This document shows, one piece after another, positions 34,052 through 41,543 of a stretch of 64,000 bases of DNA. The stretch spans positions 1 through 64,000 of the forward strand of contig CAZAKI010000004.1 in assembly GCA_964485855.1 (NCBI GenBank), in the 5' to 3' direction. The position numbers were made by a program, and so were the translations under genes. Under the pieces are notes generated by a model. The model searched no databases. It was not told where the DNA came from and worked only from the letters and a program-made list of their open reading frames with translations. The stretch comes from UBA993 sp964485855. Lineage in GTDB: Bacteria; Bacillota; Dethiobacteria; DTU022. The first letter of the stretch is position 1. Every line of letters begins with the position of its first letter.

Positions 34052-34075
34052 ATTTCCCGGTAAAGCTTTTTCTGA

Positions 34076-34534
34076 TTATTCGTAGAGACAGTGCTCACTG
34101 GCAAGTTGATATGAACATAACTCATCTTCTATAAAAAATAAATCAATCTCTCGTTCCGCACTATCTAGTGAATCAGAGCCATGCACGATGTTCTTACCGG
34201 TAAAAATTGCAAGATCGCCGCGGATTGTTCCCGGTGAAGCCTGGCGTGGATCGGTTGCTCCAATCAAGGTACGGGCTATTTCTACAGAATCGTCACCTTC
34301 CCAAATCATCGCTACCACCGGTGCCGAGGTAATGAAATCAATTAATCCATGATAAAAAGGTTTACCCTGGTGTTCACCGTAGTGTCTTGCTGCCATTTCA
34401 GGACTGATCTGCATCATTTTCATCGCTACCAATTTTAAGCCTTTGCTTTCCAGGCGATTAATAACGTTTCCAACTAAACTGCGTTGAACCCCGTCTGGTT
34501 TTACCATAATAAATGTTCTTTCCCGATTCTCCAT
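34076..34534 (-). CDS. ndk: Nucleoside diphosphate kinase
   Basis: 152 aa; transfers phosphate from NTPs to NDPs via a phosphohistidine. The N-terminal ERTFIMVKPDGVQR, the FYHGLIDFITSAPVV block, GATDPRQASPGTIRGD and the active-site His118 in NIVHGSDS are all canonical. The frame stays open to 34663 through the speE coding region, but the ATG at 34534 with AGGAGG 5-7 nt upstream is the real start and gives the usual length. It follows speE by 19 nt, so speD-speE-ndk looks like one operon ended by the terminator at 34025. Confidence 0.95.
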   Translation of the reverse strand: MENRERTFIMVKPDGVQRSLVGNVINRLESKGLKLVAMKMMQISPEMAARHYGEHQGKPFYHGLIDFITSAPVVAMIWEGDDSVEIARTLIGATDPRQASPGTIRGDLAIFTGKNIVHGSDSLDSAEREIDLFFIEDELCSYQLASEHCLYE

Positions 34535-34553
34535 TACTTTCCTCCTCAGTAGA

Positions 34554-35462
34554 TCAGTAAATTGTAATGATGTTCTGATCATCAATAACTTTATTTTCTT
34601 CTGCCAAAAGCTTGCGGATATCCTTCGGCAGGGCAAAGATACTTTTATACGTTTCACCATCAAAGTATTTTAAATTGATATTCCTTTCTTTGATCAGCAA
34701 ATCAATTTTTTCCGGCGCCAATAAATAAGTTTGATCAATAGAAGCGACAATAAAGCCCCATTCGGTATTAAAAGACGGTACAAAAGCCCGGTACGATTGG
34801 ACGAAAGGCATCACCTGGCGGATGGTATTATAAATTGAACTATGGGCGTCAATGAATGGTAGGCCATAATCACCAGCCTGCAAGGCCAGCAATCCTTGTG
34901 GCGCAAGACGTTTTTTTACCAGTTCAAAATACTGCCTGGTAAATAGCTTCAGTGCCGGACCAGACTCAACCGGTTCCGGAACATCACTGATGATCACATC
35001 GAAAAGTTGTTCTTTACTCTCAAGAAAATCCCTGGCATCCATGTAGAACAGTTTCAGGCGCTGATCTTCAAAACTACCCTGATGCCAACTCGGCAGCAGC
35101 TCACGGCAGATATCGACCACCTGCTGATCAAGATCGACCATCACAAGCTCTTCCACCAGCGAATGTTTTAGCACTTCGCGCAGGGTTGCACCCTCTCCAC
35201 CACCAATTACCAGAACACGACGAGGCGCCGGGTTAAGCAGCATTGCCGGTTGCACCAGTGCCTCGTGATAAATGTATTCATCGGATTCAGCCGATTGTAT
35301 TTTACCATCCAGGATCAGGATCCGACCAAAAATATCAGTGTCGGCAACTTCAATCTGCTGATATTTAGTCTTCAGGCTTTTTAAAAAGTTTACAACCCCA
35401 AACATGTGAGCCGTGCCTGGCGAGGTATGTTCAATAAACCACTTATGTTCCTCACTGGGCAT
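34554..35462 (-). CDS. speE: Spermidine synthase (polyamine aminopropyltransferase)
   Basis: 302 aa from the ATG at 35462 (GGAGGT 7 nt upstream; a TTG two codons earlier also opens the frame). It transfers aminopropyl from decarboxylated SAM to putrescine or a related diamine. Family motifs are VLVIGGGEGATLREVLKH for nucleoside binding, MVDLDQQVVD, and ISDVPEPVESGPA near the catalytic Asp. SpeE usually has DxxDPxGPA here; the variant PEPVESGPA is unusual and could affect substrate choice. It lies 23 nt downstream of speD, completing a two-gene aminopropyl pathway. No arginine or ornithine decarboxylase gene is in the window. Confidence 0.9.
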   Translation of the reverse strand: MPSEEHKWFIEHTSPGTAHMFGVVNFLKSLKTKYQQIEVADTDIFGRILILDGKIQSAESDEYIYHEALVQPAMLLNPAPRRVLVIGGGEGATLREVLKHSLVEELVMVDLDQQVVDICRELLPSWHQGSFEDQRLKLFYMDARDFLESKEQLFDVIISDVPEPVESGPALKLFTRQYFELVKKRLAPQGLLALQAGDYGLPFIDAHSSIYNTIRQVMPFVQSYRAFVPSFNTEWGFIVASIDQTYLLAPEKIDLLIKERNINLKYFDGETYKSIFALPKDIRKLLAEENKVIDDQNIITIY

Positions 35463-35485
35463 AATCAAACCTCCGTGTCTTAAAA

Positions 35486-35869
35486 CTAATAGTTAGCAAC
35501 TGTCTTATGATCAAGATTAACATCAAAGATACCGCGCTTAATTTCACGGGCTGACATATTGCGTGCAGAAAAAGCTTTTTTCAAGTAGTTGCACGACACC
35601 CATGGATCTACAGTTTGACCACAGGTGAACACGTCAACAGCGGCATAGCCGTACTCAGGCCAGGTGTGAATGGCCAGATGAGACTCTGAAATCACAACTA
35701 CTCCACTAATACCCTGAGGACAAAACTGATGAAACACAGTTTCTCTCACCTCAGCCCCAGCTTCAATAGCGGCTTCTACCATGTGCTGTTTGATCAGATT
35801 CAGGTTACACAAATCATCTGAAGGACAGCCGTAAAACTCAGCCAGGATATGGCGGCCTAAAGCGCTCAT
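35486..35869 (-). CDS. speD: S-adenosylmethionine decarboxylase proenzyme
   Basis: A 127-aa pyruvoyl enzyme supplying decarboxylated SAM to SpeE. It self-cleaves before Ser63 in SESHLAIHTWPEYGYAA, the same numbering as other bacterial class 1B SpeD; SALGRHILAEFYGC and AAVDVFTCG are also typical. The frame extends upstream to a TTG at 35938, but that part contains the promoter and lacks similarity to SpeD. The ATG at 35869 has GAGGAG 9 nt upstream and gives the family length. Confidence 0.93.
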   Translation of the reverse strand: MSALGRHILAEFYGCPSDDLCNLNLIKQHMVEAAIEAGAEVRETVFHQFCPQGISGVVVISESHLAIHTWPEYGYAAVDVFTCGQTVDPWVSCNYLKKAFSARNMSAREIKRGIFDVNLDHKTVANY

Positions 35870-35921
35870 CTTTAATATCTCCTCGTTCGAATATTTTTTC
35901 AGATGCAAAGTGTCAAAATAC

Positions 35922-35949
35922 ATTTTAACAAAATCCAATTAAAAGTCAA
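35922..35949 (-). promoter_or_regulatory. Candidate promoter of speD-speE-ndk
   Basis: TTGACT (35949-35944) and TAAAAT (35927-35922) on the minus strand with a 16-nt spacer. It lies inside the upstream frame extension of speD, which supports the internal ATG as the real start. Confidence 0.5.
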
Positions 35950-35971
35950 TCAGTTTTAAAGTCCAAAAACA

Positions 35972-36001
35972 TTGCGAGATCTGTTCATTTTAAGCTAAAA
36001 T
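35972..36001 (+). promoter_or_regulatory. Candidate promoter and inverted repeat of the acyl-CoA synthetase gene
   Basis: TTGCGA (35972-35977) and TAAAAT (35996-36001), 18-nt spacer. The -10 is the right arm of ATTTTA-AGC-TAAAAT (35987-36001), and AGATCT flanks it on both sides (35977-35982 and 36002-36007), forming an imperfect larger palindrome that could bind a repressor. Confidence 0.45.
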
Positions 36002-36048
36002 AGATCTATAGTCCTGGCCAGTGAATCCGCAAGTGAAGGGTTGTGCAG

Positions 36049-38166
36049 ATGAGCAATTTAAACTTTCTTTTTAAACCTCAACAGGTAGCAATTATTGGAG
36101 CATCAAAGTCTCCGCAAAAAATCGGCTACGCTATTCTAGAGAATGTCTTAAAGAGTAACTATAGCGGTAAGATTTACCCGATTAATCCCAAAGAAACTGA
36201 AATTATGGACCTGAAGTGTTATTGCTCGATTAAAGAGATTGGCAATCCGGTCGAACTGGCAGTAATCTCTGTCCCGGCTCCGAAGGTCAATGAAGTTGCC
36301 CGAGAATGCGGTAAATCTGGAGTAAAGGGTTTAATAGTAATTACTGCCGGTTTCAAAGAAATTGGCCGTGAAGGATTAAAACAGGAGCAAGAACTACTGG
36401 CAATATGCAAACAATTTAAGATGCGCATGCTCGGCCCAAATTGTGTCGGCCTGATGGATACTCACACTCCGCTCAATGCCTCTTTTGCCAGTGGTTTTCC
36501 CCAATCCGGCAATATCTCATTTATATCGCAGAGTGGTGCCATGTTGGTATCAATTCTTGATTGGAGCTTTGAGATGGGACTCGGCTTTTCTAGCTTTATC
36601 AGTCTCGGTAATAAGGCTGACCTCAACGAAGTTGATTTTATTGAAAGCTGCGCTCAAGATCCGGAAACCAAGGTTATCCTATGCTATATCGAAGATGTAA
36701 CCGACGGAAAGCGCTTTATCGAAGTCTGTTCAGAAGCCGCCCTGCTTAAACCGATCATCATCCTTAAATCCGGCACCAGCACAGCAGGTGCTCAGGCTGC
36801 CAGTTCTCATACCGGAGCCCTGGCCGGCAGTAACCGGGCTTACGATGCTGCCTTTAAACAGTGCGGAGTGCTCCGGGCCGAAAGTATGAGCGAACTTTTT
36901 GACTTAGCCCGGGCCTTTTCCACGCAACCTTTACCTCGTCAGCCAAGGATTGCTATCGTCACCAATGCCGGTGGACCTGCGATTATTACTACTGATGCCG
37001 TTGAAAAAAATGGGCTGAAGATGGCCCGCTTCACCAAGGATACAGTTGATCTACTGCGGGACAATCTACCTCCGGCCGCGAACATCTATAATCCGGTTGA
37101 TATTATCGGTGATGCTCGCAATGATCGCTATCACTTTGCCCTTGAAGCTGTACTCAAAGATCAAAATGTAGATAGCGCCTTAGTCCTGCTATGCCCAGCA
37201 GCAGTAACTGAACCGGAGGAAACAGCCAAGACTATCGCCAGCTTAAGCAATTTTTACCGCGATAAACCAGTATTGGCGGTTTATATGGGTGGAAAAACTC
37301 TGGCCGCTGGAAAACGCTATCTTAATGATCATCAAATACCCGTATTTACTTTCCCCGAACCTTCAGTCCATGCGCTTAAAGGGATGCTCTCGTATTCAAA
37401 ATATATTAATCGATCAAAACCAGGTGAAATAATCGCATTTGACGATATTGACAGAAGTGCCGCTCAAAAGATTATTGACAGTGTGCTAGCCGATCGCCGG
37501 GTTGTCTTATTGGGTCACGAAGCATCTGCCCTGATGGCAGCCTACGGAATTTCGGTTAGCCGGAGTTTCTTGGCTAAAACTGAAAATGAAGCAGCCGATA
37601 TCGCCGTTAAGGTAGGTCTCCCTGTAGCAATGAAAATTTCTTCACCACGCATTGCCCATAAAACTGATGTCGGTGGAGTCGAGATTGGCATCAATAGTGA
37701 AAACGAGGTTCGTAAAGCTTTCCGCCGCATCATGGAAAAAGTTTCTTACTACGTTCCGGATGCACCGGTTTACGGAATAGAAATCCAAAATATGGTAGAT
37801 GAAGGCGTTGAAGTCATTGTTGGGATGTCTCGGGATATTCAGTTTGGCCCACTGGTAGTCTTTGGACTCGGCGGTATTTATGTCAATCTAATCGAGGATG
37901 TGACTTTCAGGCTTGCTTCAGCCCTTCGTTCCAAGGAAGAAGCAAAAAAGATGATCGCCGAAACAAAAGCTTACACCATGCTGAAAGGTTATCGGGGGAA
38001 AAAACCAGCTGATACTGAGGCATTAATCGATGCCATTCTGCGAACAGCAAGGCTGGTTAGCGATCTTGATTTTATTACCGAAATGGATATTAATCCGATT
38101 CGAGTTCATACCAAAGGGATTACAGCTTTAGATGTAAAAATCACCATTGAACGAAAAGAACATTAA
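36049..38166 (+). CDS. Acyl-CoA synthetase (NDP-forming), acetate-CoA ligase family
   Basis: 705 aa from the ATG at 36049 (GAAGGG 8 nt upstream; a GTG two codons earlier also opens the frame). It interconverts acyl-CoA + ADP + phosphate and acid + ATP, so in a fermenter it would make ATP from acyl-CoA. Domains are CoA-binding (about 5-130, VAIIGASKSPQKIGYAI), two succinyl-CoA-ligase-like domains with the phospho-His254 in SSHTGALAGS, and a C-terminal ATP-grasp (about 480-700, AMKISSPRIAHKTDVGGV). Alpha and beta parts are fused in one chain. The gene behind it, 18 nt away, is its usual companion. Confidence 0.9.
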   Translation: MSNLNFLFKPQQVAIIGASKSPQKIGYAILENVLKSNYSGKIYPINPKETEIMDLKCYCSIKEIGNPVELAVISVPAPKVNEVARECGKSGVKGLIVITAGFKEIGREGLKQEQELLAICKQFKMRMLGPNCVGLMDTHTPLNASFASGFPQSGNISFISQSGAMLVSILDWSFEMGLGFSSFISLGNKADLNEVDFIESCAQDPETKVILCYIEDVTDGKRFIEVCSEAALLKPIIILKSGTSTAGAQAASSHTGALAGSNRAYDAAFKQCGVLRAESMSELFDLARAFSTQPLPRQPRIAIVTNAGGPAIITTDAVEKNGLKMARFTKDTVDLLRDNLPPAANIYNPVDIIGDARNDRYHFALEAVLKDQNVDSALVLLCPAAVTEPEETAKTIASLSNFYRDKPVLAVYMGGKTLAAGKRYLNDHQIPVFTFPEPSVHALKGMLSYSKYINRSKPGEIIAFDDIDRSAAQKIIDSVLADRRVVLLGHEASALMAAYGISVSRSFLAKTENEAADIAVKVGLPVAMKISSPRIAHKTDVGGVEIGINSENEVRKAFRRIMEKVSYYVPDAPVYGIEIQNMVDEGVEVIVGMSRDIQFGPLVVFGLGGIYVNLIEDVTFRLASALRSKEEAKKMIAETKAYTMLKGYRGKKPADTEALIDAILRTARLVSDLDFITEMDINPIRVHTKGITALDVKITIERKEH

Positions 38167-38184
38167 AAGCGGGGTGAATTAAAG

Positions 38185-39249
38185 ATGAAGGCGATTTATT
38201 TTTCAGGCAAAGCCGGCGGCGGAAAAACAGCAGCTGCCTTGGGGCTGGGGATGAAAATGATGAGTAAAGGGTTGAAAGTCACTTACTTCAAGCCGCTGGG
38301 TTTTCGCAAAGGAACGATTAAGAAGGATGACGATGATGTTCAACTAATGAGAGAAATATTTAAACTCCCATTTTCCAGCAATGTTATTTCGCCGATCACG
38401 GTTAATGCGCATTATCTGACCGCACATTTTATTAATGAACAACAAAACCTGATGCCTCTGATTATGAAGGCTTTTGAGCAATGCACTGAAGGCTATGATC
38501 TGGTATTGATTGACGGTAGCATTGAACCTTTTGTCGGCAGTAACATTGGGTTAGATGATTTTAGACTCGCTGCTGAGTTTGGAGCTGCAGTAATCCCGGT
38601 GATCAGAGCGGATAATGACTTTCAGCTTGACGAAAATATTCTGTACCTAGACCTCTGGTCAAAAAGCAAGGTCGAACTAATTGGTTGTATCTTTAACAAT
38701 GTAACCCAGGTTCAATGGAATAAGAGCAGCAGCATTTACAAACCGCTCTTTGAAAAAAAAGGTTTTCCGGTCATCGGGGTAATTCCTCGGCGTATCGAAA
38801 TATCATCACCGACAGTGGCCGAATTCTATGAAGCCTTACATGGTGAGTTGCTCGCTGCTCCCGATAATCTTAACCGCCTGGTTGAAGAAGTAGTGATCGG
38901 CACAATGACCATTGAAAGCGCCCTCGGCTATTTACGCCGGGCTCCGAACAAGGCATTGATCACCGGTGGAGATCGCAGCGATATGGCCCTAACTGCCTTA
39001 GAGACCAGCACCTCGGTCATTATTTTTACCGGCGGCCTTTATCCTGACGTACGAGTCTTATCTCAAGCTGAAGAAAAGGGAGTCCCCGTTATACTGGTTC
39101 ACGAGGACACCTATTCAACCGTTGAAAACCTACAAAGTGTTTATCGCAGCATTCATCCGCAGAATAAAGAAGCAATTGATATTGTTGAAAAAAGCATCGA
39201 AGATAATGTTGACTGGAAAAAAGTTTACGACTATGTCAAAAGTAGCTAA
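38185..39249 (+). CDS. BioD-like P-loop/DRTGG-domain protein
   Basis: A 354-aa protein with an N-terminal dethiobiotin-synthetase-like ATPase fold (P-loop GKAGGGKT, residues 8-15; LVLIDGSIEPF) and a C-terminal DRTGG domain (LRRAPNKALITGGDRSDMALTALE). The same pair forms the N-terminal half of long phosphotransacetylases, but the Pta catalytic domain is absent. Such proteins are commonly found after NDP-forming acyl-CoA synthetase genes and may sense or regulate them; no enzyme activity is established. RBS GGGGTG precedes the ATG. Confidence 0.78.
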   Translation: MKAIYFSGKAGGGKTAAALGLGMKMMSKGLKVTYFKPLGFRKGTIKKDDDDVQLMREIFKLPFSSNVISPITVNAHYLTAHFINEQQNLMPLIMKAFEQCTEGYDLVLIDGSIEPFVGSNIGLDDFRLAAEFGAAVIPVIRADNDFQLDENILYLDLWSKSKVELIGCIFNNVTQVQWNKSSSIYKPLFEKKGFPVIGVIPRRIEISSPTVAEFYEALHGELLAAPDNLNRLVEEVVIGTMTIESALGYLRRAPNKALITGGDRSDMALTALETSTSVIIFTGGLYPDVRVLSQAEEKGVPVILVHEDTYSTVENLQSVYRSIHPQNKEAIDIVEKSIEDNVDWKKVYDYVKSS

Positions 39250-39259
39250 ATCATCGTTT

Positions 39260-40498
39260 TTATTTGTTTTCGTAACGGACGATTTTATTTTCCCAGGTCC
39301 TAATCATGATGTAACCATCGCCACTACTGACCAGGTATTCAGGAAGCATTGGAGTCTTTCCACGTCCAAGCGGAGCATTGACCACAAAAGTCGGAACCGC
39401 CAGGCCGGAAGTGTAACCACGGAGTTTTTCCATGATTTCAATCCCCTCTTCAACCCTGGTCCGAAAATGGGTAGTGCCCTTAACTGCCTTGGCATGAAAA
39501 ATGTAATAGGGACGAACCATTATTTTTAAGAGCTCCTGATTCATCTTTCTGAACACAAACGGATCATTATTAATGCCCTTTAATAACACCGACTGGTTAC
39601 CAAGGCTTACCCCGGCCCGGGCTATTTTAAAACAGGCATCCCTGGCCCTGGGTGTTATCTCCTGGGGATGATTGAAATGGGTATTTACATATAAAGGCAA
39701 ATGCTCAGAAAGGATTTGACAAAGCTCATCGTCAACCCTTTGCGGCAAGGTAACCGGAGTTCTTGTTCCAAAACGCTTAATTTCAACATGCGGTATATTG
39801 TCAAGTTCATCCAGCAACCAGGCTATTAACTTATTACTTAGCATGAAACCATCCCCGCCAGTTAATAGAACATCGCGGATTTCTTTATTCTGATTGATAT
39901 ATTCGAGAGCCTCTTCCAGTTCAGCCCGGGGGGTGGTCAGATCATGTTCGCCAATTGAACGTCTCCGCTGACAGTGACGGCAGTACATGGCGCACTGGTT
40001 GGTTACTTTAACAATCAGACGATCGGCATAGCGGCGAGTAACAGCTGGCACCGGTGAAGTGTATTCCTCAGCCATTGGATCATCATAACCACCATGATCT
40101 ATGTATTCATTGATCGTGGGGACACATTGCATCTTTACCGGATCGTTTTTAACGGCTGGATCAATTAGGCTTAAATAATAAGGTGAAATCGCCCAGCGAT
40201 ACTTAGAACCTGTTTTTTCAATTTCTTCTGCTTCTTTCTTTTCAAGTGGTAAGAGCTCTTTTAAAACCGCAATGTCAGTGATTCTATTGCTTAAATGCCA
40301 GCGCCAATTGTCCCAGTCTTCATCGCTTGCTTTAAAATAGCTCTTAATCTTCTCCTTATTTTCCAAAATTTGTTTCCAGTTCTTAAAACCGGTGGGTATT
40401 TTTTTAGTTGCTTCCTGATAGTCTGCTATATTGCCTCTTAAAACCTCGGCTCGAAAGAATGACTTCTGCTGCTTCTCATGTCGTGTTTCTTCGGCCAT
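39260..40498 (-). CDS. eam: Radical SAM glutamate 2,3-aminomutase
   Basis: A 412-aa PLP-dependent radical SAM enzyme of the lysine 2,3-aminomutase family. The cluster motif CAMYCRHC has Cys169, 173 and 176; YTSPVPAVTRRYADR and LLTGGDGFML are typical. In lysine 2,3-aminomutase two Asp (293 and 330 in Clostridium subterminale) hold the substrate side-chain amine. Here these places, located by the constant 37-residue spacing, are Lys337 (IFHAKAVKG) and Asn374 (FVVNAPLGRGKTP), the pattern described for glutamate 2,3-aminomutase. It should convert L-glutamate to L-beta-glutamate, a known osmolyte. Single-gene unit with its own promoter; RBS GGAGG. Confidence 0.85.
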   Translation of the reverse strand: MAEETRHEKQQKSFFRAEVLRGNIADYQEATKKIPTGFKNWKQILENKEKIKSYFKASDEDWDNWRWHLSNRITDIAVLKELLPLEKKEAEEIEKTGSKYRWAISPYYLSLIDPAVKNDPVKMQCVPTINEYIDHGGYDDPMAEEYTSPVPAVTRRYADRLIVKVTNQCAMYCRHCQRRRSIGEHDLTTPRAELEEALEYINQNKEIRDVLLTGGDGFMLSNKLIAWLLDELDNIPHVEIKRFGTRTPVTLPQRVDDELCQILSEHLPLYVNTHFNHPQEITPRARDACFKIARAGVSLGNQSVLLKGINNDPFVFRKMNQELLKIMVRPYYIFHAKAVKGTTHFRTRVEEGIEIMEKLRGYTSGLAVPTFVVNAPLGRGKTPMLPEYLVSSGDGYIMIRTWENKIVRYENK

Positions 40499-40541
40499 TG
40501 AAATTATTACCTCCTGACTTCTAGAGTTAATTTCCTTTATG

Positions 40542-40575
40542 TTATTAGTATACTAATAAGCATTTTTACTGTCAA
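40542..40575 (-). promoter_or_regulatory. eam promoter with an 18-bp perfect palindrome over the -10
   Basis: TTGACA (40575-40570) and TATACT (40552-40547) on the minus strand with 17-nt spacing form a near-consensus promoter. TTATTAGTATACTAATAA (40542-40559) is a perfect 18-bp palindrome centred on the -10, a position that would block polymerase if bound. Confidence 0.7.
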
Positions 40576-40578
40576 AAA

Positions 40579-40621
40579 AAAGAAGGTTCCCGTAATCCCA
40601 CTGGACCCGAAAACCTTCTTT
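40579..40621 (-). terminator. Intrinsic terminator after the secreted-protein gene
   Basis: In minus-strand sense AAAGAAGGTT pairs with AACCTTCTTT around a 23-nt loop and continues into a T run, 21 nt past the stop at 40643. It sits immediately before the eam promoter. Confidence 0.8.
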
Positions 40622-40642
40622 AACTACTTTTTCTTGTCTTAA

Positions 40643-41284
40643 TTAAGGCAGCATATCCCAAAAACCGGATTTATGTTTGCCGTCACGCATTTCAGTCGTA
40701 TCCCAGACCTCGGCGTAGCCGTCAACCCGCATCTGATCTTTAAGATAACCGGGTATTTCGAGTAGTCTCTTGGTCGTTCCCCCGGTATTGCCAAAATGGT
40801 TGGTCATTTTCAGATATTTGCCTTCAGAACTCTGGCTTGAAATAATGTCATGATTGATAAAACCAGTTTCACCGGGATCCATCTGGACACCCGTTGACAT
40901 CTCGACCCCTTGCGCAGGCAGCTTGATAACTGACATAATTAATAGTTTCTCATCTTCAGCAGCATCAAGTGCAGTGGTCCCGGTCATGTAAGCCTGAAGG
41001 GTTAAAGCTGTAATGCGGTAAACCTCTGCCGCTGGGTTACGTTTCTGATATTCAACCTCGTTAACGTACTGGCTGCCGCTGGCCGAACCTTTCCCATAAA
41101 CGCCGAAGAAGGCGCTTCCACCGTGCAGATCAAAATTAATTGTTCTTTCATGAAAAATATCGCCGATGTACCTGAAATGCATGCTTGAATAACGGTAGCG
41201 ACTGACTGCCGCCGTTACAGGCATAGCAAAGATCAGTATTATCAATAAAGTTACAATAGCGGTGATCAAAACCTTTTTATTCAC
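40643..41284 (-). CDS. Secreted protein of unknown function
   Basis: 213 aa with a clear signal peptide (MNKKVLITAIVTLLIILIFA, cleavage probably after AVTA near residue 26). The mature part is hydrophilic and Gly/Ser/Thr rich, without cysteines, and looks beta-rich (FRYIGDIFHERTINFDLHGGSAFFGVYGKGSASGSQYVNEVEY). I do not recognise a family. Start is GTG with AAGGA about 12 nt upstream. It is a single gene between eam and tRNA-Pro with its own terminator. Confidence 0.65.
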   Translation of the reverse strand: MNKKVLITAIVTLLIILIFAMPVTAAVSRYRYSSMHFRYIGDIFHERTINFDLHGGSAFFGVYGKGSASGSQYVNEVEYQKRNPAAEVYRITALTLQAYMTGTTALDAAEDEKLLIMSVIKLPAQGVEMSTGVQMDPGETGFINHDIISSQSSEGKYLKMTNHFGNTGGTTKRLLEIPGYLKDQMRVDGYAEVWDTTEMRDGKHKSGFWDMLP

Positions 41285-41360
41285 TACTGTGGCACATCCT
41301 TTCCGGTGATAAGCACTGCTTTTTATTTACCTTAGGCATCACTTCTCGCTTAATAAATAA

Positions 41361-41437
41361 TGGTCGGAGCGACTGGATTTGAACCAGCGACCTCTTGACC
41401 CCCAGTCAAGCGCGCTACCAAACTGCGCCACGCCCCG
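41361..41437 (-). tRNA. tRNA-Pro (anticodon GGG)
   Basis: A 77-nt tRNA with encoded CCA. Acceptor CGGGGCG pairs with CGCTCCG (one G-T), the D arm has GGCGCAGTTTGGTAGCGC, the anticodon stem CTTGA/TCAAG holds loop CTGGGGG with anticodon GGG, and the T arm has GGTTCAAATCC. It reads CCC and CCU. Confidence 0.96.
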
Positions 41438-41543
41438 TTAAAATTCATTTGCATTGATGCGCATAATTACTTCCTAATTTTAAAGCAAAGAGCTTGAAAA
41501 GTCAACGCAACGGGCCTAGCAAAATTATCGACTGAACTAGCGA

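Noticed and set aside
34535..34663. 44-residue N-terminal extension of ndk
   Set aside because: It runs through the speE coding sequence; the internal ATG has an ideal SD and the normal family start.
39260..40498. Lysine 2,3-aminomutase (kamA)
   Set aside because: The two lysine-binding Asp are replaced by Lys337 and Asn374, as in glutamate 2,3-aminomutase.
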